From the NCBI RefSeq assembly GCF_963662255.1, contig NC_085047.1, positions 52,140,006 to 52,204,005 on the forward strand: a stretch of DNA of 64,000 nucleotides. The letters run 5' to 3'. Of this stretch, positions 11,461 to 48,300 are shown piece after piece. The stretch comes from Cinclus cinclus. Its lineage: Eukaryota; Chordata; Aves; Passeriformes; Cinclidae. The position numbers and the translations under genes were made by a program. The notes beneath the pieces were generated by a model, which saw only the letters and a program-made list of their open reading frames with translations, did not search any database and had not been told where the DNA came from. The stretch's first letter is position 1. The number at the start of each line of letters is the position of its first letter.

Positions 11461-14400
11461 CAACTCTTTTGCCGTGCATCTCTGTTCCTGTTGTTTCACT
11501 TCCTGGAGGAGGCATTACCTTTTACCACTAAAAGTAATTCTTACACCTAAAGAAGCAGAGCTCATCGATTATTTAGTAACCTACTTGTATTAATTTCAAT
11601 TATAATTAAGAAATAAACACAGATACTTCAGTAGACTAAATAATGAGCAAAGCAGATGTACTGAACTCTTCATTCCATGGAAAACTGACACTAAGGCCTT
11701 ATCCTCTAGGGTGCAGGGCAGTATCCCAATGTCCTTGTGAATGTGCAGTCTACCCTTAAGCATAAAAATTGGAAACCAATGAATTATTTTCTTTCAGCAA
11801 AATACATTGAGGATATTGATCATTGTACTATTCATTAGATTGATTATCTGATATATTGATTTATTGACCAAAATGTATGCAAATACATAATAGATATTTC
11901 TTTATATTACTTTTAAATTATCATTATTAAGTTCTGTGAAGTTGGGTTTTGTTCGAGTGTATAAATTAGCTTGTGTGAGACCGACTAATTTTAAGCTTGG
12001 AATTGCCAGCAAGTTTGCAGATTTTTTTTTTTCCTCATTCTGACCTCTTATTGCTAAGAGCCATTTTATTTTTCTGAATACATGATCATATCCTAACAGA
12101 TACTCCCTGAAGTGTCTGGAGTACAAATCTCATTTTATGTGTATTAAAAACAGTGGGGAATCTCAAATCAGCTCACTAAATAGCTTTTCTGCAACACCTT
12201 ATTGAGGAAGAGAAAACTAATATAATTGCCATTTTGCTGTTCTAAAAGCTTTAAATCTGGCAGCCATTGAATTCTGAGCTTATATTGTTTCTGTTTGAAG
12301 CCATATGAAGGTGAAATGAGAATAAACTTTATTTTATTAAAATTTGTATTAAATTGACTAGAATGTGTGTCTCAGGGAATGGTGTTAAACTTTGCACACA
12401 ATACTCAAGATCTGATGGGAGAAAAGCAATTGATTAGTTAGAACAAAATGTTTAAGACCAATAAATAAATCTAAAGTTCGATGATTTACAGCTCAAGAAA
12501 AACTGTGGTGTGCACTTACCAGTTTTCAGATAGTTTTAGATACAGAGTTCTCTTGTAAACAAATCAATGTATTACATTATTATTCACAGATCTGTTTTGT
12601 ACCTGCTTTTCATTTCATGTCAAGTTATCTGATAGGAGGCAGCATTAGAAATACCCTTGGGCCAGTCACTTTATCTCTGTGTGCTTATGCTTATTTTCTC
12701 TGTTAAGTTTTGACAAGGTTTTTCTGTCCTTTGTGAGTATTGTGAGCTCCAGAGAACAATACCAGTGGTAGCTGTGCACAGCAGTGGTCTCGGTGAAGTA
12801 GCTGAATATTATGGGTATTTTTTAATAAGCATTGTTCAGTTTCTTTAAGACTTCTAAGAGGTGTCAGTTTTACAAATGGTATTTTGACTGAAAAGGATAA
12901 CATTACTATCCATGGGGTGGGGGACAGGCAGTTGTCTTGTAAGTGCAAGCCAGCAAAATCATTCAATATTCCCTGAATATCAAGGTCTTGGTTCCACATT
13001 TGTTCTGGTTGCAAAAGAACTTGACATTAACTTAAATGTTTTAAAATTATGGGAACATAGAGTATATGAGCATTTACAGCACATCTTCAGCTGTAAAATA
13101 ACATCTGCTGTTGATCATTACATTTTGAGCGTCCATTCCTCATAATCTGAAAAATTCATCTGAGTTTGTTATTGTATTCTGCTTCTCTTTCTCCTCCTGT
13201 ATTGCCTCCATAAATCTACTTGAACTGAAAGGGAAAGCCAGCAAAATGTATTTGTGCAGAATTTACAGACAAACAATCAGAATTTTCCACAACCAGACAA
13301 CATGAAAGTAAATGTGTAAATTAGAACTGGACTGCATTGAAAAAAATGAATAATTCATTTCAGTGCTCCTGTGAGAGAACATAAGTATCACTTAAGGGAA
13401 CACTATAAAGGGTAGGAGTGGAATATCTCGGTTTTTTTCATTATTGCTGCCAAATATGGTTCACACCCTTATTTCAACACAGAATCCTTTCAAAAATTAG
13501 AATTAAATTAACCTTGATAATTATTTGGAAAAAAAAACAGCACAAAGAATGGAAATTACTTTTTCTGAAAATATCAACAGATATGTCTGGGAGTATATAT
13601 TACACTGATATATACTGATATTGTTAATAGTATTATTGTAATTTTGAAAATGAAATTCACAAAGAAGTATAATTCATTTTCCTTCTTTTCACCTGGCAAA
13701 TCAGTTCTGAAGTACTTAATACAATGGAATACCCTGTCTTTAAGTGACTTGAAGTGAATTCTGTATTCCTGTATAAAAAATGTCTGCATGAGTGAAGGTA
13801 TTCACACATTGTGTAAAGAGTTACTGCTTGTATGGTATATATAGATAGCTGCTGTATGGATAGATACACATAAATACACATGTGCCCACACAAATGTGTT
13901 GGTTTTGAATAAAAGTAATCTGTGATTTTAAATTAATTCATTATTAAATGATGTTAATTAAACCTGAGATGCTCACAAGTTCCCAAGAAACAGTCTGCCT
14001 TGGAGGCTGAAGTTTACTCTGAATTAGTGAAAAAAAAAAAAAAAAGAAATCACCTGTACCAGTATCGGTATAATTACAGCATAAAATATGCTGGGGATAC
14101 AATCTATTGGAAGTTCTTCAGTTGCTTGACTGGACTTTGCATTAAGTTTCTTTTTCAGCAAATATTTGTGATATTCCATTATATACCTCTCAGTCTAGGG
14201 CATTAAGAGTGGTGGACATCAGTGACCTGTTAGGAAATCTCTCTCTGACATCTGCTCTTAGATCTATGCTGTGAAGTGGAGTAAAGCACTTTTGGCTGGT
14301 AGGAATTACAAAATATGTACATTAAAAGGATTCTCCTGTATCCAGAAGTATTTATTGTGCTTCCTTCTGTTTCATGTCTGAAAAAAATAATGAAATTTAT

Positions 14401-15433
14401 CAATATAGTAATGTTTTTGGTGGGTTTTCATGTTAATTCTGTGTAGCCAATGAAAAATTCATAAAGCTCACAAGAAAAATATTAAGGGTCAGTAGTTCAG
14501 GCTACAGTATATATATAGGTACATAATGCACTGTACATTTCAAAATCTGACAGTTTAGTTTACTAGGAGCACTTTATTGTTGATTTTACAAGCTCAAATA
14601 AAATAATACCTATCTGAAAAATAAGGAGTATTCTCTAACAGTATTGTTTCTACAAGTAACAATATTTTGTCAAATTTCTAAATAATATATCCTAGATATA
14701 TTTTTGTTTGAATGAACTGTTTGAGTAGCAGAAGAATTTCAGTATATGTGCTTTATTGTATTACCTATGGAATTAGCCAGGAATTTTTCTGAGATTAGAC
14801 AGGTCTTACAGAATGCATTTAAATTTAAAAGCTTTGATTTCTAACTTGTGAAACCTGAAAGCCCAAGAAAAAATGCAATAGAATTAAGGATGAAATAAAT
14901 ATTCAGTGAATATATGCAAATTGGAAAGATTTCTACATTAGGCTTAAAGTACCTTCAAAGATTTGTTTCTGGCATTTTTTTGTTTTCACCTACTAATGTT
15001 GTTGAAATACTACTTTTTTATTGTATTTCATTTATAAATTTTGTTTCTCAGTTTTCTTTTCTTTCCCCCCATTTAAGATTCCAGAGGCTTATTTTATTAG
15101 AGATCCTCATACTTTCCTCCTTACAAGGGACTTTATTAAGGTATATATGTCCTTTTTAGTGCAAGAAACCCCCAAAAGCTCTCTCAAGACCTAAAGTGCA
15201 TGTCCTCACAGGTTAACATTTTCACATATAACTCCAGTTGCTGGAGATGAGAATGGTTAGTTGGTTAACTGAAGCATGCTTGAAAGGAGAAGCAAAGCTT
15301 GTCTACAAAATACTAACACTTGGATGAGTCTGCAGCCTGGGAGGAGAGCACCGGGTGAATTTTCTGGACTTTTTTCATGGCTGACTTGGGATATGCCTGC
15401 ATTGTCACACAGTGTGTTGACCTCTCTCCTTGA

Positions 15434-38515
<23,082 letters not shown>

Positions 38516-39697
38516 AGCGCAGTAAAGAGCTGAAAGCCCAGGTAAAGCTGAGAGCACAAGTGCTGCAAAGAAAGGTGTAGTCTCTGGTGGAAAACCACGT
38601 CTGCATTGACCTCCGTTGTACATTCCATTACACCCAGCAATAGCTGTACATTGTAGTCAGCAACCATTTTACTTTGTGTGTTTTTTCACAACTGAACACC
38701 AGCTGCTGAAAAGCAAGCTTGTATCATGTAAATTATATGAATTAGGAAATGTTTTGGTAATTATTTCATATATCTTTGTTTATTGAGAAAAGGTAGTAGG
38801 ATGCGCCACAAGAGACTTTTGAAAATTCTGGGGAACCTTGTGTCCAGTTATTTCAATGTTTAGGCTTTGAACCTAACATGCATCCCATCTCCAGCCTCTT
38901 TTCAAGCTGAGATTAAAAAAAATATGTTTGATACTTTGTACATCAGATGCACATCTTAACTTTAAAGGGATACTTTTGTAAAAGTAAAACCTTGTATAAA
39001 GAACAAAACTGTTTCTTAATTTTATTGTGGAGTTACAACTTGCATGTACTTTAAACCTGATGTCTTGAAGGAACAGGTGCATTCACACAAATCAGACTGG
39101 AGATCTGCCTAAGGGTACAGCTTGTGTTAAAGGGTTGAATTTGGGAGCAAACAGTAATTCTTACATTTTCACCAACACATTTTTCACATTTTGAATCTAA
39201 AGTTTACCCCTCTTAAGTGGAGTTCTGCTCACAAAGCATTTGGATAAAAAGCCATCATTTGCCATATTTATACTTTATACAATAGAAATTAACTTCCTCC
39301 CTTTTAAATTTAAAGACTAGACAGAAAGGGAGCAAAGAGAGAAGTTCAGTTTAATGCTTTGTAATGCTTAATGATTCCCAATACAGACAAAGTGCTATAC
39401 TTCTGGAATATTAACATTTGGCATATAAATCATGGGCAAGAGAGCCCCCACTGGTTTTTTTTTCCCCCTTATTTGTAATCTGAGGAGCTTGGTTTATTTG
39501 AGAGCCTTAGCTTCATTTCAGAGGTGACTGAGGTTGTTCTTTTCAGTTCTTCTGAAAATCTCACCTGAAGCCACTCAGACTAAGGCACTTCATCTTTTAC
39601 AATACCGTAATGATAACTATCAGAATAATTTTCTGCACATTGTACTGATCAAATTACACACCCAGGGGTATATACACTTTAATTCATGTTTCTTCTT

Positions 39698-39734
39698 TGT
39701 ATATTTGGTGACTGTATTGTCATAGATGTACATA
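39698..39734 (+). promoter_or_regulatory. Pair of Pumilio-type motifs in the NBEA 3' UTR
   Basis: TGTATATT at 39698-39705 and TGTACATA at 39727-39734 match the PUF recognition element UGUANAUW and lie 21 bases apart. Neuronal Pumilio targets often carry such motifs in the 3' UTR. Occupancy is inference; the motif matches are direct. Confidence 0.45.
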
Positions 39735-39806
39735 TTGTGTCGGTAGGGCTATGAGGCATGTAACAGGAATGTAATTTTCTCAGAATTTACACTCACTTGC
39801 AGTCAT

Positions 39807-39871
39807 TTATTTAAAAAGATAATGGATTCTTTGTATTGGCACTTTGCACCAGGAACATATCATTATTTATT
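39807..39871 (+). promoter_or_regulatory. AU-rich element nonamers in the NBEA 3' UTR
   Basis: TTATTTAAA at 39807-39815 and TTATTTATT at 39863-39871 fit the UUAUUUAWW nonamer that binds mRNA-stability factors. They occur only 56 bases apart in an otherwise moderately AT-rich UTR. In AT-rich DNA some matches are expected by chance. Confidence 0.4.
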
Positions 39872-40195
39872 GATGTGATTACTTATTTGTTATCCACCTT
39901 GTATTAGTAAGTTTATCCCTGAATTTCCTTCTTCATTGTTGTTTGTATTTATAAGGTTTGGAAATCATGGGGATCAATGTAATGATTAAGTTATTCATCA
40001 CCTGTCTGTAAGCAATATCTTGAGTTTGTAGCTTAGAATTGGGAGACTATTGAACATCTGGAAGACAAGTTCATTTCATCTCGAGATCATGGTGAAATAT
40101 TTTGGATATATAAATTCCTTAAGCTATTGTAACCATGTTTTATTGCAAAGATGTAAAATACGCCAGATGTGTGTGAGTTGGAAATCAAACAGAAA

Positions 40196-40201
40196 AATAA
40201 A
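40196..40201 (+). terminator. NBEA polyadenylation signal AATAAA
   Basis: Canonical AATAAA, first one after the stop codon, followed 20-40 bases later by a T-rich stretch (gtgattgtttttcattcc) of the kind that forms the downstream element. Cleavage is expected at about 40212-40225. Confidence 0.7.
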
Positions 40202-40368
40202 ATATGCAAAGAATTCAGTGATTGTTTTTCATTCCAATGCAAATTTTTTCAAAGCATTCCCATTATCATTATGAACAAACAATTTTTCTTGAGAAATTCT
40301 TACTTATGTCTTAATTATATGCCAAAAAGTATGCACTTATGGGTGGTAGGTTTTTTTGAGGTCTCAGT

Positions 40369-40374
40369 AATAAA
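40369..40374 (+). terminator. Possible alternative NBEA polyadenylation signal AATAAA
   Basis: A second AATAAA about 170 bases after the first. The bases after it (cccca, caggtt) are less T/GT-rich, so it looks weaker or unused. Confidence 0.3.
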
Positions 40375-41387
40375 ACCCCACAGGTTACAGACTGACCTCT
40401 GCAACTCTTTTGATTGTCATAAGAGAAGCTACTAAAGTTACTTTGTTCAGCAGAAGTAAAAAAGAAAAAGAAAAATCAAAGCCTCTCAGGGATATTTAAG
40501 ATCCTTGTGAGCAGGAAATAATCTTATGTAATAGACCTCACAGAGTGCACAGATCTGATCAGAGAAATTTTGGATATCTCAGTATCTGATAACATGGAAT
40601 AAATTTAATATTATTTTGGATGTCTACATTACTTGCACAGCATAACAAAATAGGTGGGATAAGTTACTTTTTTGGAAATGCTGAGGACCCTTCAAAGATT
40701 ACAGCAAGTGGAGACATAGGTATATCTATATGTCATATGTCTAAGGTAACAGTGGTAAGCAAAATACTTTCCTAATAATTAGAAAACTCCCAGAAGTTTT
40801 CTAATTCTCAATAGCAAAATATCAACCAACATTTCAATTTGTTTGCCTACTAATTTCCCTTAATTTTAGAAGGAATGTTCTTTAAATAATTATCAAAATA
40901 CACCAATATTTAAGAACCTTATTAGAATACAGCATACATTTTAGCAGATATCTATTTATATTAATCAGCTTTTGAGAGTATAACGACCTAACTTGATTGT
41001 TTTGAAGCTGTAGGAGATTTGGGGAGAGGAGAAAAGAGGATTGGTATGTTAATGGTGTCCTGTGAAACAATTTATTGATATGCCACAACCTCCATTCCAT
41101 CATTATACACGCGTCACCCATAATTTTGTATTTTATTCAACAAATTGATTTTAAAATGCACCATTTCAATTAAACAAAAAATGAATATTGCTATTATTTT
41201 AATTAATACTGTTGTTTTCATTAAGTCTCTCAGCATGGTGTTAAATACAATCTAGTCACAAATTAGAAGCTTTTGTGCTCACACAAACCTTTACATGAGA
41301 AATTTGCCATGGGTTACAAGAATTAAAATCCCTCTCACTGTATTGTATTCATAGGTAGGAGTACCCCAGACTCATAAAAAACCCAAC

Positions 41388-41438
41388 AATAATAATAATA
41401 ATAATTTAATGTTGCTACTACTACTACTACTACTACTA
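41388..41438. repeat. Compound trinucleotide microsatellite (AAT)6 ... (CTA)8
   Basis: Six AAT units at 41388-41405, nine intervening bases, then eight CTA units at 41415-41438, followed by decayed AAT/ACT units to about 41450. Confidence 0.95.
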
Positions 41439-42350
41439 ATACTAATAATGCCTAGATATTTAAATTCCATTGCTTTATTTGTTGATTTGTGTTAATTACA
41501 TTAGTGTACACCCATCTATTTCTGAGCATCTTATAATAAATAGAGAATATACATAGATCTCCGGTTTATGTCACAAGTCTTTTCCAATGCTTCAGCTGCC
41601 CATTTCTGTCAGACAGTAAATCTTGCCTTTTTTCTCTTTAGAAATTAGAGCTACTGATCCCAGGGAGTCTCTGAGAGCTGCTTGTGGAACATGAAGCAGC
41701 TTTGGCCAAACCAGTTAAATGCAACGAACCTCTCAGCTAAGGGAGATGCAGCTTTAAGGATGCAACTGTGCAACTAAAATGTAAATAATGCACAGTTATT
41801 GGCTGCCTTTCTGCCAGCTCCTCCTCATTTAAGCACTGGACTACAAGCCATTGCCTTCCAGGAGAAAAGATACAATAGCTGTGAGGTGTATTCCTCATCC
41901 AGATCCTACCACTGTTGAGGAGAATGCTGCTTTCTCTACATGAGCAATAATAAAAGAGAGGCTTCTGCATATTTACCCCAAGGAAAGACTAGTTAGGTTC
42001 AATTTACTGGGAAAGCTTTGGATAAATAATGATTATGTTGATAGAGAACCTTGCAGGTTTTGTGTGTGTAGAGCTAAAATGCTGCCTGTGAGCAGCAGTT
42101 GTGGAGAATGCTTTTTATAATGCAGTGCATCAACCCTGCTGACAAGCAAGCAGGATGAAGCAAGCCTCGTGCTCCCAGGGATAAAAGCATTTGAAGCAGA
42201 CACAAGGAGCGAAGGGCTGACTTATGACAACAGCCACCTCCTGATACAAGATGTTTAGTACATATGAATATTTCATTTGGATCCTTAAAGCTGGAGTTTA
42301 TGCTTACAATTTTCAAGGGCTTTACTGTGGACTGGTTTTATTTAGGCTTT

Positions 42351-42373
42351 GGGGGGTGGGGGTGTGTGTGTGT
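42351..42373 (+). repeat. G-run followed by short (TG)n
   Basis: Six G, T, five G, then alternating TG for about five units. Potential weak G-quadruplex or Z-DNA former. Confidence 0.8.
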
Positions 42374-45300
42374 TACTTGCAAACTCTAAAAATGCATGGG
42401 CTAAATCTGGTATTTAAAGCATAAGAAAAGTACTGGACATTTATGTGTCTATGCAATACACTACAGTTTATGGACTCCCTAGCCTAGTGACTGATTTTGC
42501 AACGTCTACAGTTGCAAAATATCTGAAACCGATAAGAAAAACAAGCCTGGTGGGTGCTTTCTTATGAAGTTTATAAGCTGTGGTCATACAATTAATTTAC
42601 TTAAGGATTTAAATAGATGAAAATATGCCAAACAGCTGACTTTGGTTTATGGGTCTGTCCATGGTGAACAAACAGCTTTTGGACACTGGAAACAATGACA
42701 TCTCAAGATATTGACATGGAGTTGACTCTTAATTCTTCATCAAGAGAGTACTTGGTTGGATTTCTTTCATGAAATCATTGTTATTCCTTTTACACATTTG
42801 AAAAGCCATAAAAACTATGAAGTCTATTTTTCAAAAATTATTGTGATAGTAAATCTCATTATTTTAATTAATCCATAAATTACTTGTAAACTACTATTTA
42901 ACATGGGCTAATGTCACAGTGAAGTCTGTCCTAATTAGATTATTTTTCCTTTTACTATATTGGCCAGGATTTTGTAGTTTTAATGAATTGGGTTTTTTTT
43001 AAGGCAAAAATCAATAACTCAAAAGATACCCCATCCATACCCTTTAAACTGTTTGAGGTAAATTACAGAATACACTGCCTTGAGACATTTTACATTAGCT
43101 AAAAATTTAACCTCAAACACACAGAAGTTAAGTAGTTCCTATTATTTAATTTATATTTTTTATGGAGGGATAGGTGACACACACAGTATTTTCATTGGCA
43201 GCTTTAGAATAATACAGTTCCACCTTTAAATTCCCTTGGGTAATTTATTTGCCTTGTGTAACATTCCAAGCTCGAAGAATTTCGACGTAGAATCCTTAGC
43301 TCATTTCAGAGGACCAAAATGCCACCAACCAGTGGGCAGAATGGGCTGTTTGTCCTGGAGTTGAACCACTTGTGTCCTTCTCTGGTGTGGATAATTTGAA
43401 AAGTGTGTTGCTTGTGCACTTGCTGGAGCTGCCAGGGGCAGGACAGGGACAAGACCTACAGTCCACCTAAACCTTCATTTGCAGCTGGACCTTGTGGGAC
43501 TAAGGTATTTATGTGTGTTTTGGCACAGGCTGGGATTTCAACCACGCATTGCAGTAAATGATACAAAACAGCTTTCATGGATTTCCAAGCAGGTATCTAG
43601 CCTGGCTCTTTTAAAAGACTCACAGGTAGGTACATAATGGATGACTGGAAAATATATTATTGGTGAGAAAACCATGAAGATATAAAAGGCAGTCATATAA
43701 ATGTCGCAACAAATGAATATACAGCAACGTTTTAGACAGAAGAATTTTTATTCCAAGAAAACCAGAATTTATTTTCCAGTTTAATGAGTATCCTAAGTGC
43801 CAATGATGATGTATAGTGACTGCAGATCTCTTGCATATGTTCTGGGCTTGTCCAGAGTGGAACAGTTGGCAACAGATGATAATTAGCAAATGCATACAAT
43901 CCTTTTGCAGCCTAGAATAACTTATTTGCAGAACTGGTTTAAGAGGCATTGTGGTCACTCTTATCTAGCACTCCCAGTGAACTTCAGAATACTTCACCTT
44001 AAATTTTTCAGTCTAATATTGATCTCAATGCCTTTTGGCATTTGGACAGAGGAGATTTTATGAAAAACTTGGATTTTGAAATGCATCTCATACAATCTTA
44101 AATAATGAGTTGAAGACAAGGTGGTAATAGGAGAGTAAGCATTATTTTCTGTGATGAAGTAAATCTTCTCTAAGCATGGAGAAACATTGTGAAAGAAAAA
44201 GTTATTTTTACATGTAAAGTCATTTCTGAGAAGACTCTGGAACTTAAGGGCAATTTTATACAAATATCTTCTCTTTATGTACAGACAACAGCTAAATAAG
44301 GTTTAGAACAAAAACAACAACAACAAAAAAAAATCCCAGGTTTCATTAGCAATTATTTTTTACCATCTACCACTTATCCATTTGTGTGCTATTGAAGATT
44401 TTTCAATCACTTAGATCTAAGTTGGTATGTGTAAACTTGATCTAAATGTGCAAAGTATATCAAACACAGGATCCTCACTGTTCTGTATTCTCCAACAGTA
44501 TCCAACCAATGACAACAGCCAATTTTAGCTCAAAACCATGTTTTTGGTGAAACAACTTTTAACCTCAAGCTCATTTGAAATTTTACCTTTCTTTATATTT
44601 GCAAATTGTGTGCAATCTTATTTTTATAATATATTTATTATATAATTCAGTAAAACAGAAGCAAATAAGCTATGCTACACCCTAAGGTTTTTATTGTTCA
44701 AAATATCTGTTACTAGAGAGACTACATCTAATTGTACCTAACAGGTGTAACCCAAACTTCAGAAACAAAAATGAAACCATATAAAATTGCTTTTCTATTT
44801 GAGTAAGATGTCTAGATTTGGCAAGCCACATGTACTATTAAAAATACTTCAGCTGATGGCCTCTATTTCGTTAGTCATACAGTCACAGGATGTGCTTTGT
44901 ATAAAAATGTTTATTAAACAGGTAAGTTTGCATGGCACAAATATAAGCCACGTTTTTTAGCCAAGTTCATTCAAAAGATCAGTAAATCTACCTTCATGAC
45001 TGGCAGTTGCCTAGGAGAAACTTCTGCAATTTTACTGATTTTATCCCAAAGTACAGGGATTATCAAATACTACAAAATTTTCATTAAGCTTTTATTTAGG
45101 ATTTAAAAAAGGTATTGTCATGGTGATGGACAATTAAGGGGAGCAAACTCTTAAGTCAGCAAACTAAAGATTGTCAGGCAGCAGGTGGATAGTTTATATA
45201 TCTTTGATTTTCAAAAGGTGCTAGGTGTTCCTACAGGGCATGAGCTGAGCAGCAACTGGGTCATATTAGACAGAAAACAGAGAACTGCAAGCACACAGCA

Positions 45301-48300
45301 AGGTGCTTCAACAATCCTATTTTCTCATGAGATAATAAGAATGGACAGCTCATCCCTTGGCATGGCTTTCCAAGGCTTTGATAAAAGCACCGCATTGTCC
45401 TCTTCTCAAAGGAAAGGCATCAAGTTGGCCTGAAGAAATCATAAAAATCACTGCTGTTCAACATTCTGTTCCCTGAAGTAGGAATATCCAGATGAAAGAA
45501 ATTGGGAGCAGCAGCACCACCATCAGTAGCACAAGTGCCCCCAGCTTCCTAGCAAGTAAAGCCATGTTGCTGACAAGCACCATATTAGCTCTGTCTTTCA
45601 AAGCCTTATCTAGGGAGACTGCTGTGAAATCAGGGGAGAAAATAAGAATTCAGCTGTCATAAGAGCATGAGTGAATCACCTGACTGAACTCTCTATCTTC
45701 AGAAACCAGTCACTGTAACTGTGGAGTGGATCTGGAGAGCCCACCTTCATGCCGGCTCCAGTTGATAAGTAGAAAGTGACACTTGGTAATGTTAGGCTAA
45801 ATGCTTCTCAGAAAGCCCATATCTGAATTAAGGAAAGACCAGATGCATTCCTTGATTTCACAAACAAGTTCACTTTTCCTTATCTATCCACTACACTAAA
45901 AATCAATGTGTAACTGAGAATGTGAAAGCTAAAGGGACTCAAGACACTTATTACACAAAGACACAAGCTCAGTGCTATTTATGGTAGAAAATTACACGTG
46001 CTTACAAGCTAGTTGTAAGAAAATGTTTCTTGAGAATTTAAAATTGTTTCATATGTTTCAAAAAATTATCGTCCTGCAGACCTTATGCAAAAGAAGACTG
46101 ACAGGTATTTAGATATAAAAGAGAGACATTTTGAATTGACTTTACCACTACTAAATCTAGTTTACAGTGCTACACTGGTTTATAAGCCTGGTTAAATTCC
46201 AGAGGAACACACTTTGTGGTGACATTTATCTGTATATCACACTTGACACTTAATTTATCATAGTTTTCTCTGTCTTCCAGCAGAGAAGACAACTAGGCTG
46301 AAGTCTGAATTTCTAATACAAGTCTAGTGTGACCACCTGAATTAAATCATATAATCATTAGCATTTGATGTGTACCATCTTGTAAAAAAACACCTCCTGA
46401 AGACTGAAACTCTAAGCTTGCTCATTCCTGTCTAGTGTGTCCCCAATGAACTGATTCTCACTGAGCTGAGTTTGTGTCTTTGAGCTGCTTACCACACACA
46501 GGTGGGTTTCAAGTCCATAGGCTGAGACCTGCTCTGCATGGAAAGACACCCACTAAATCCAGGATATTTTTCACCCAATGCTTCAGTTGTCCAAGATCAG
46601 ATATCCAAATCTGTACAGGCCACCAAAGGGTACCTTTATTGTGAATGGAAATATGTAAACAGGCACTTGTGGAAAGAGAGCCATTTGAACTATTGAGATA
46701 CCTGACTTCTGTGTCTAAGATGCCTAATGAGAGAAATCTTTCTATGGTAATTGATACTTATTTGTCTCCATTTATAGCAAATACAGCCTGGAATGACTGG
46801 CTCAGAAGGAAATACCTCATATCTATGGAAGTTAATGCATTATAAATCAGTGTTGTTCATCCAGTCCCTCCTTTCCATTTGATCCTGACAAATTTGGACT
46901 CTCCCTGCCCTGCAGGTTTTGTTTCTTCTCCCACCTGTCAGGTAAAGTGAATCAGGAAGTAGAAAGAGATACCTTCGCCCCCTTTTTTGTACCCCACTGT
47001 CTTCATTCTTGATTAGATGAGTTCTTTGGATATATTAAAGCTTAGTCACTCTGTCCAACCATCACGTCTCATATCTTCATTACAGCTATCCCCAGAATAA
47101 AGTTGAAGGACATAATGTGTAGAAAGGGGGAAAGTGAAAGAGAGGAAATATACAAGGACCTCAGTAGTGGAAGGAGCTACAAAACCTGTCATGTTCTGCT
47201 GAGAATGGGTTGTCCTTGGGAACACAGCCTAAGGCATTGATTGTGTACAAAATGATACTTTCGGGAATTATCTACTTCAAGTCAGGTAGATACAGGGAGA
47301 AGGGGCTTTCCGGTTCGAACTTGGCAGTGGTAATTTCAGCATGATTTTCTGACTCCTGTGGTCTTAAGTGCCTGTAACTGTGATTTCTCTTTGTGTGTTG
47401 CAAATGAATAAATGGATTTGCATTTTACTGTATCCTGATTTGAATCAAAGGTGATTTCATACAACCTGCCTGCAACAAATAATCTCTTACATGGGATACA
47501 GCAAATTCCAACCACAAGAGGAGTGTGAATAAGTACTAAATTCACCCAAACCCTGTTGAAGGCATTCAGAGTTCAGCAGCCCACTGTAAAAGGTGAGGAA
47601 GCAACAATAAGGTCTGGAGATCAGGTAAAGAAGTGGCTCCTAGATACCAGTAATAGCCAGAAAAATTCCCTGGTGTTTGAGGACAGTGCTTGGACCTGGA
47701 GATGTGTCCTTAACTTGTGCAGTTTCTGATAATTCAAAATTAAGTGAAGGTCTTAAGACTTTGGGGAGTTCAGGGGCCACAGCAGAGGTTGCAGCCAGAC
47801 CTATAATCTGGGTAGAGGAAGGGAAAAGTAGAAAGAAGTCTCAGCATGTTCCATCTAAGCATGTTCCTCTGATCTAAGGACAGGATGTTTTCAAAGGACT
47901 GAAAATACAACATCACGCCCTAATGAGAATTCTGAAAATACCATGTATTTTCTGTATTTTGTAACTGCATTTTAAGCTCAATTGACTAATGAATCATACA
48001 GCTTTTACATTATCCAAATTTCTGTTCCTTAGCCGTGGAGCACAGATGCAGAAAAGAGTTAGAGAGAAGGCAGAATTAATTTGCTAAATAATTTAACTAA
48101 GCAGGGTGAGTTAAGTAGGTTCCCACAAAATGAAATTCATTATAGCACATGGGCCTTACAGATAGCACAAACATCTGCCTGAAATACCTGAGAAACTCCA
48201 CAGAGGAAATTTCACAATCCCCCATGAAACTGTAAAAATTATCTTGTGTAAACTGTTGTAATTTTATTTTTTAGATTGTGTTTATTTTATTGTTGGGGGA

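Larger units (their letters stand above)
38516..40220 (+). other. NBEA: NBEA 3' untranslated region
   Basis: About 1.7 kb from the stop codon to just past AATAAA at 40196-40201. No coding frame of note lies inside. It holds Pumilio-type octamers and AU-rich nonamers listed separately, and an ATTAAA at 38912-38917 that could serve as an early, weaker polyadenylation signal. The exact end is inferred, since no transcript data are available. A second AATAAA at 40369-40374 could extend it by about 170 bases. Confidence 0.75.

Noticed and set aside
11175..11593. Five overlapping frames of 97-127 codons on both strands (Leu-Ser-Ser-Pro or Arg-Arg-Gly-Glu repeats)
   Set aside because: They are translations of the CTCCT/CTCCC microsatellite and carry no protein signal.
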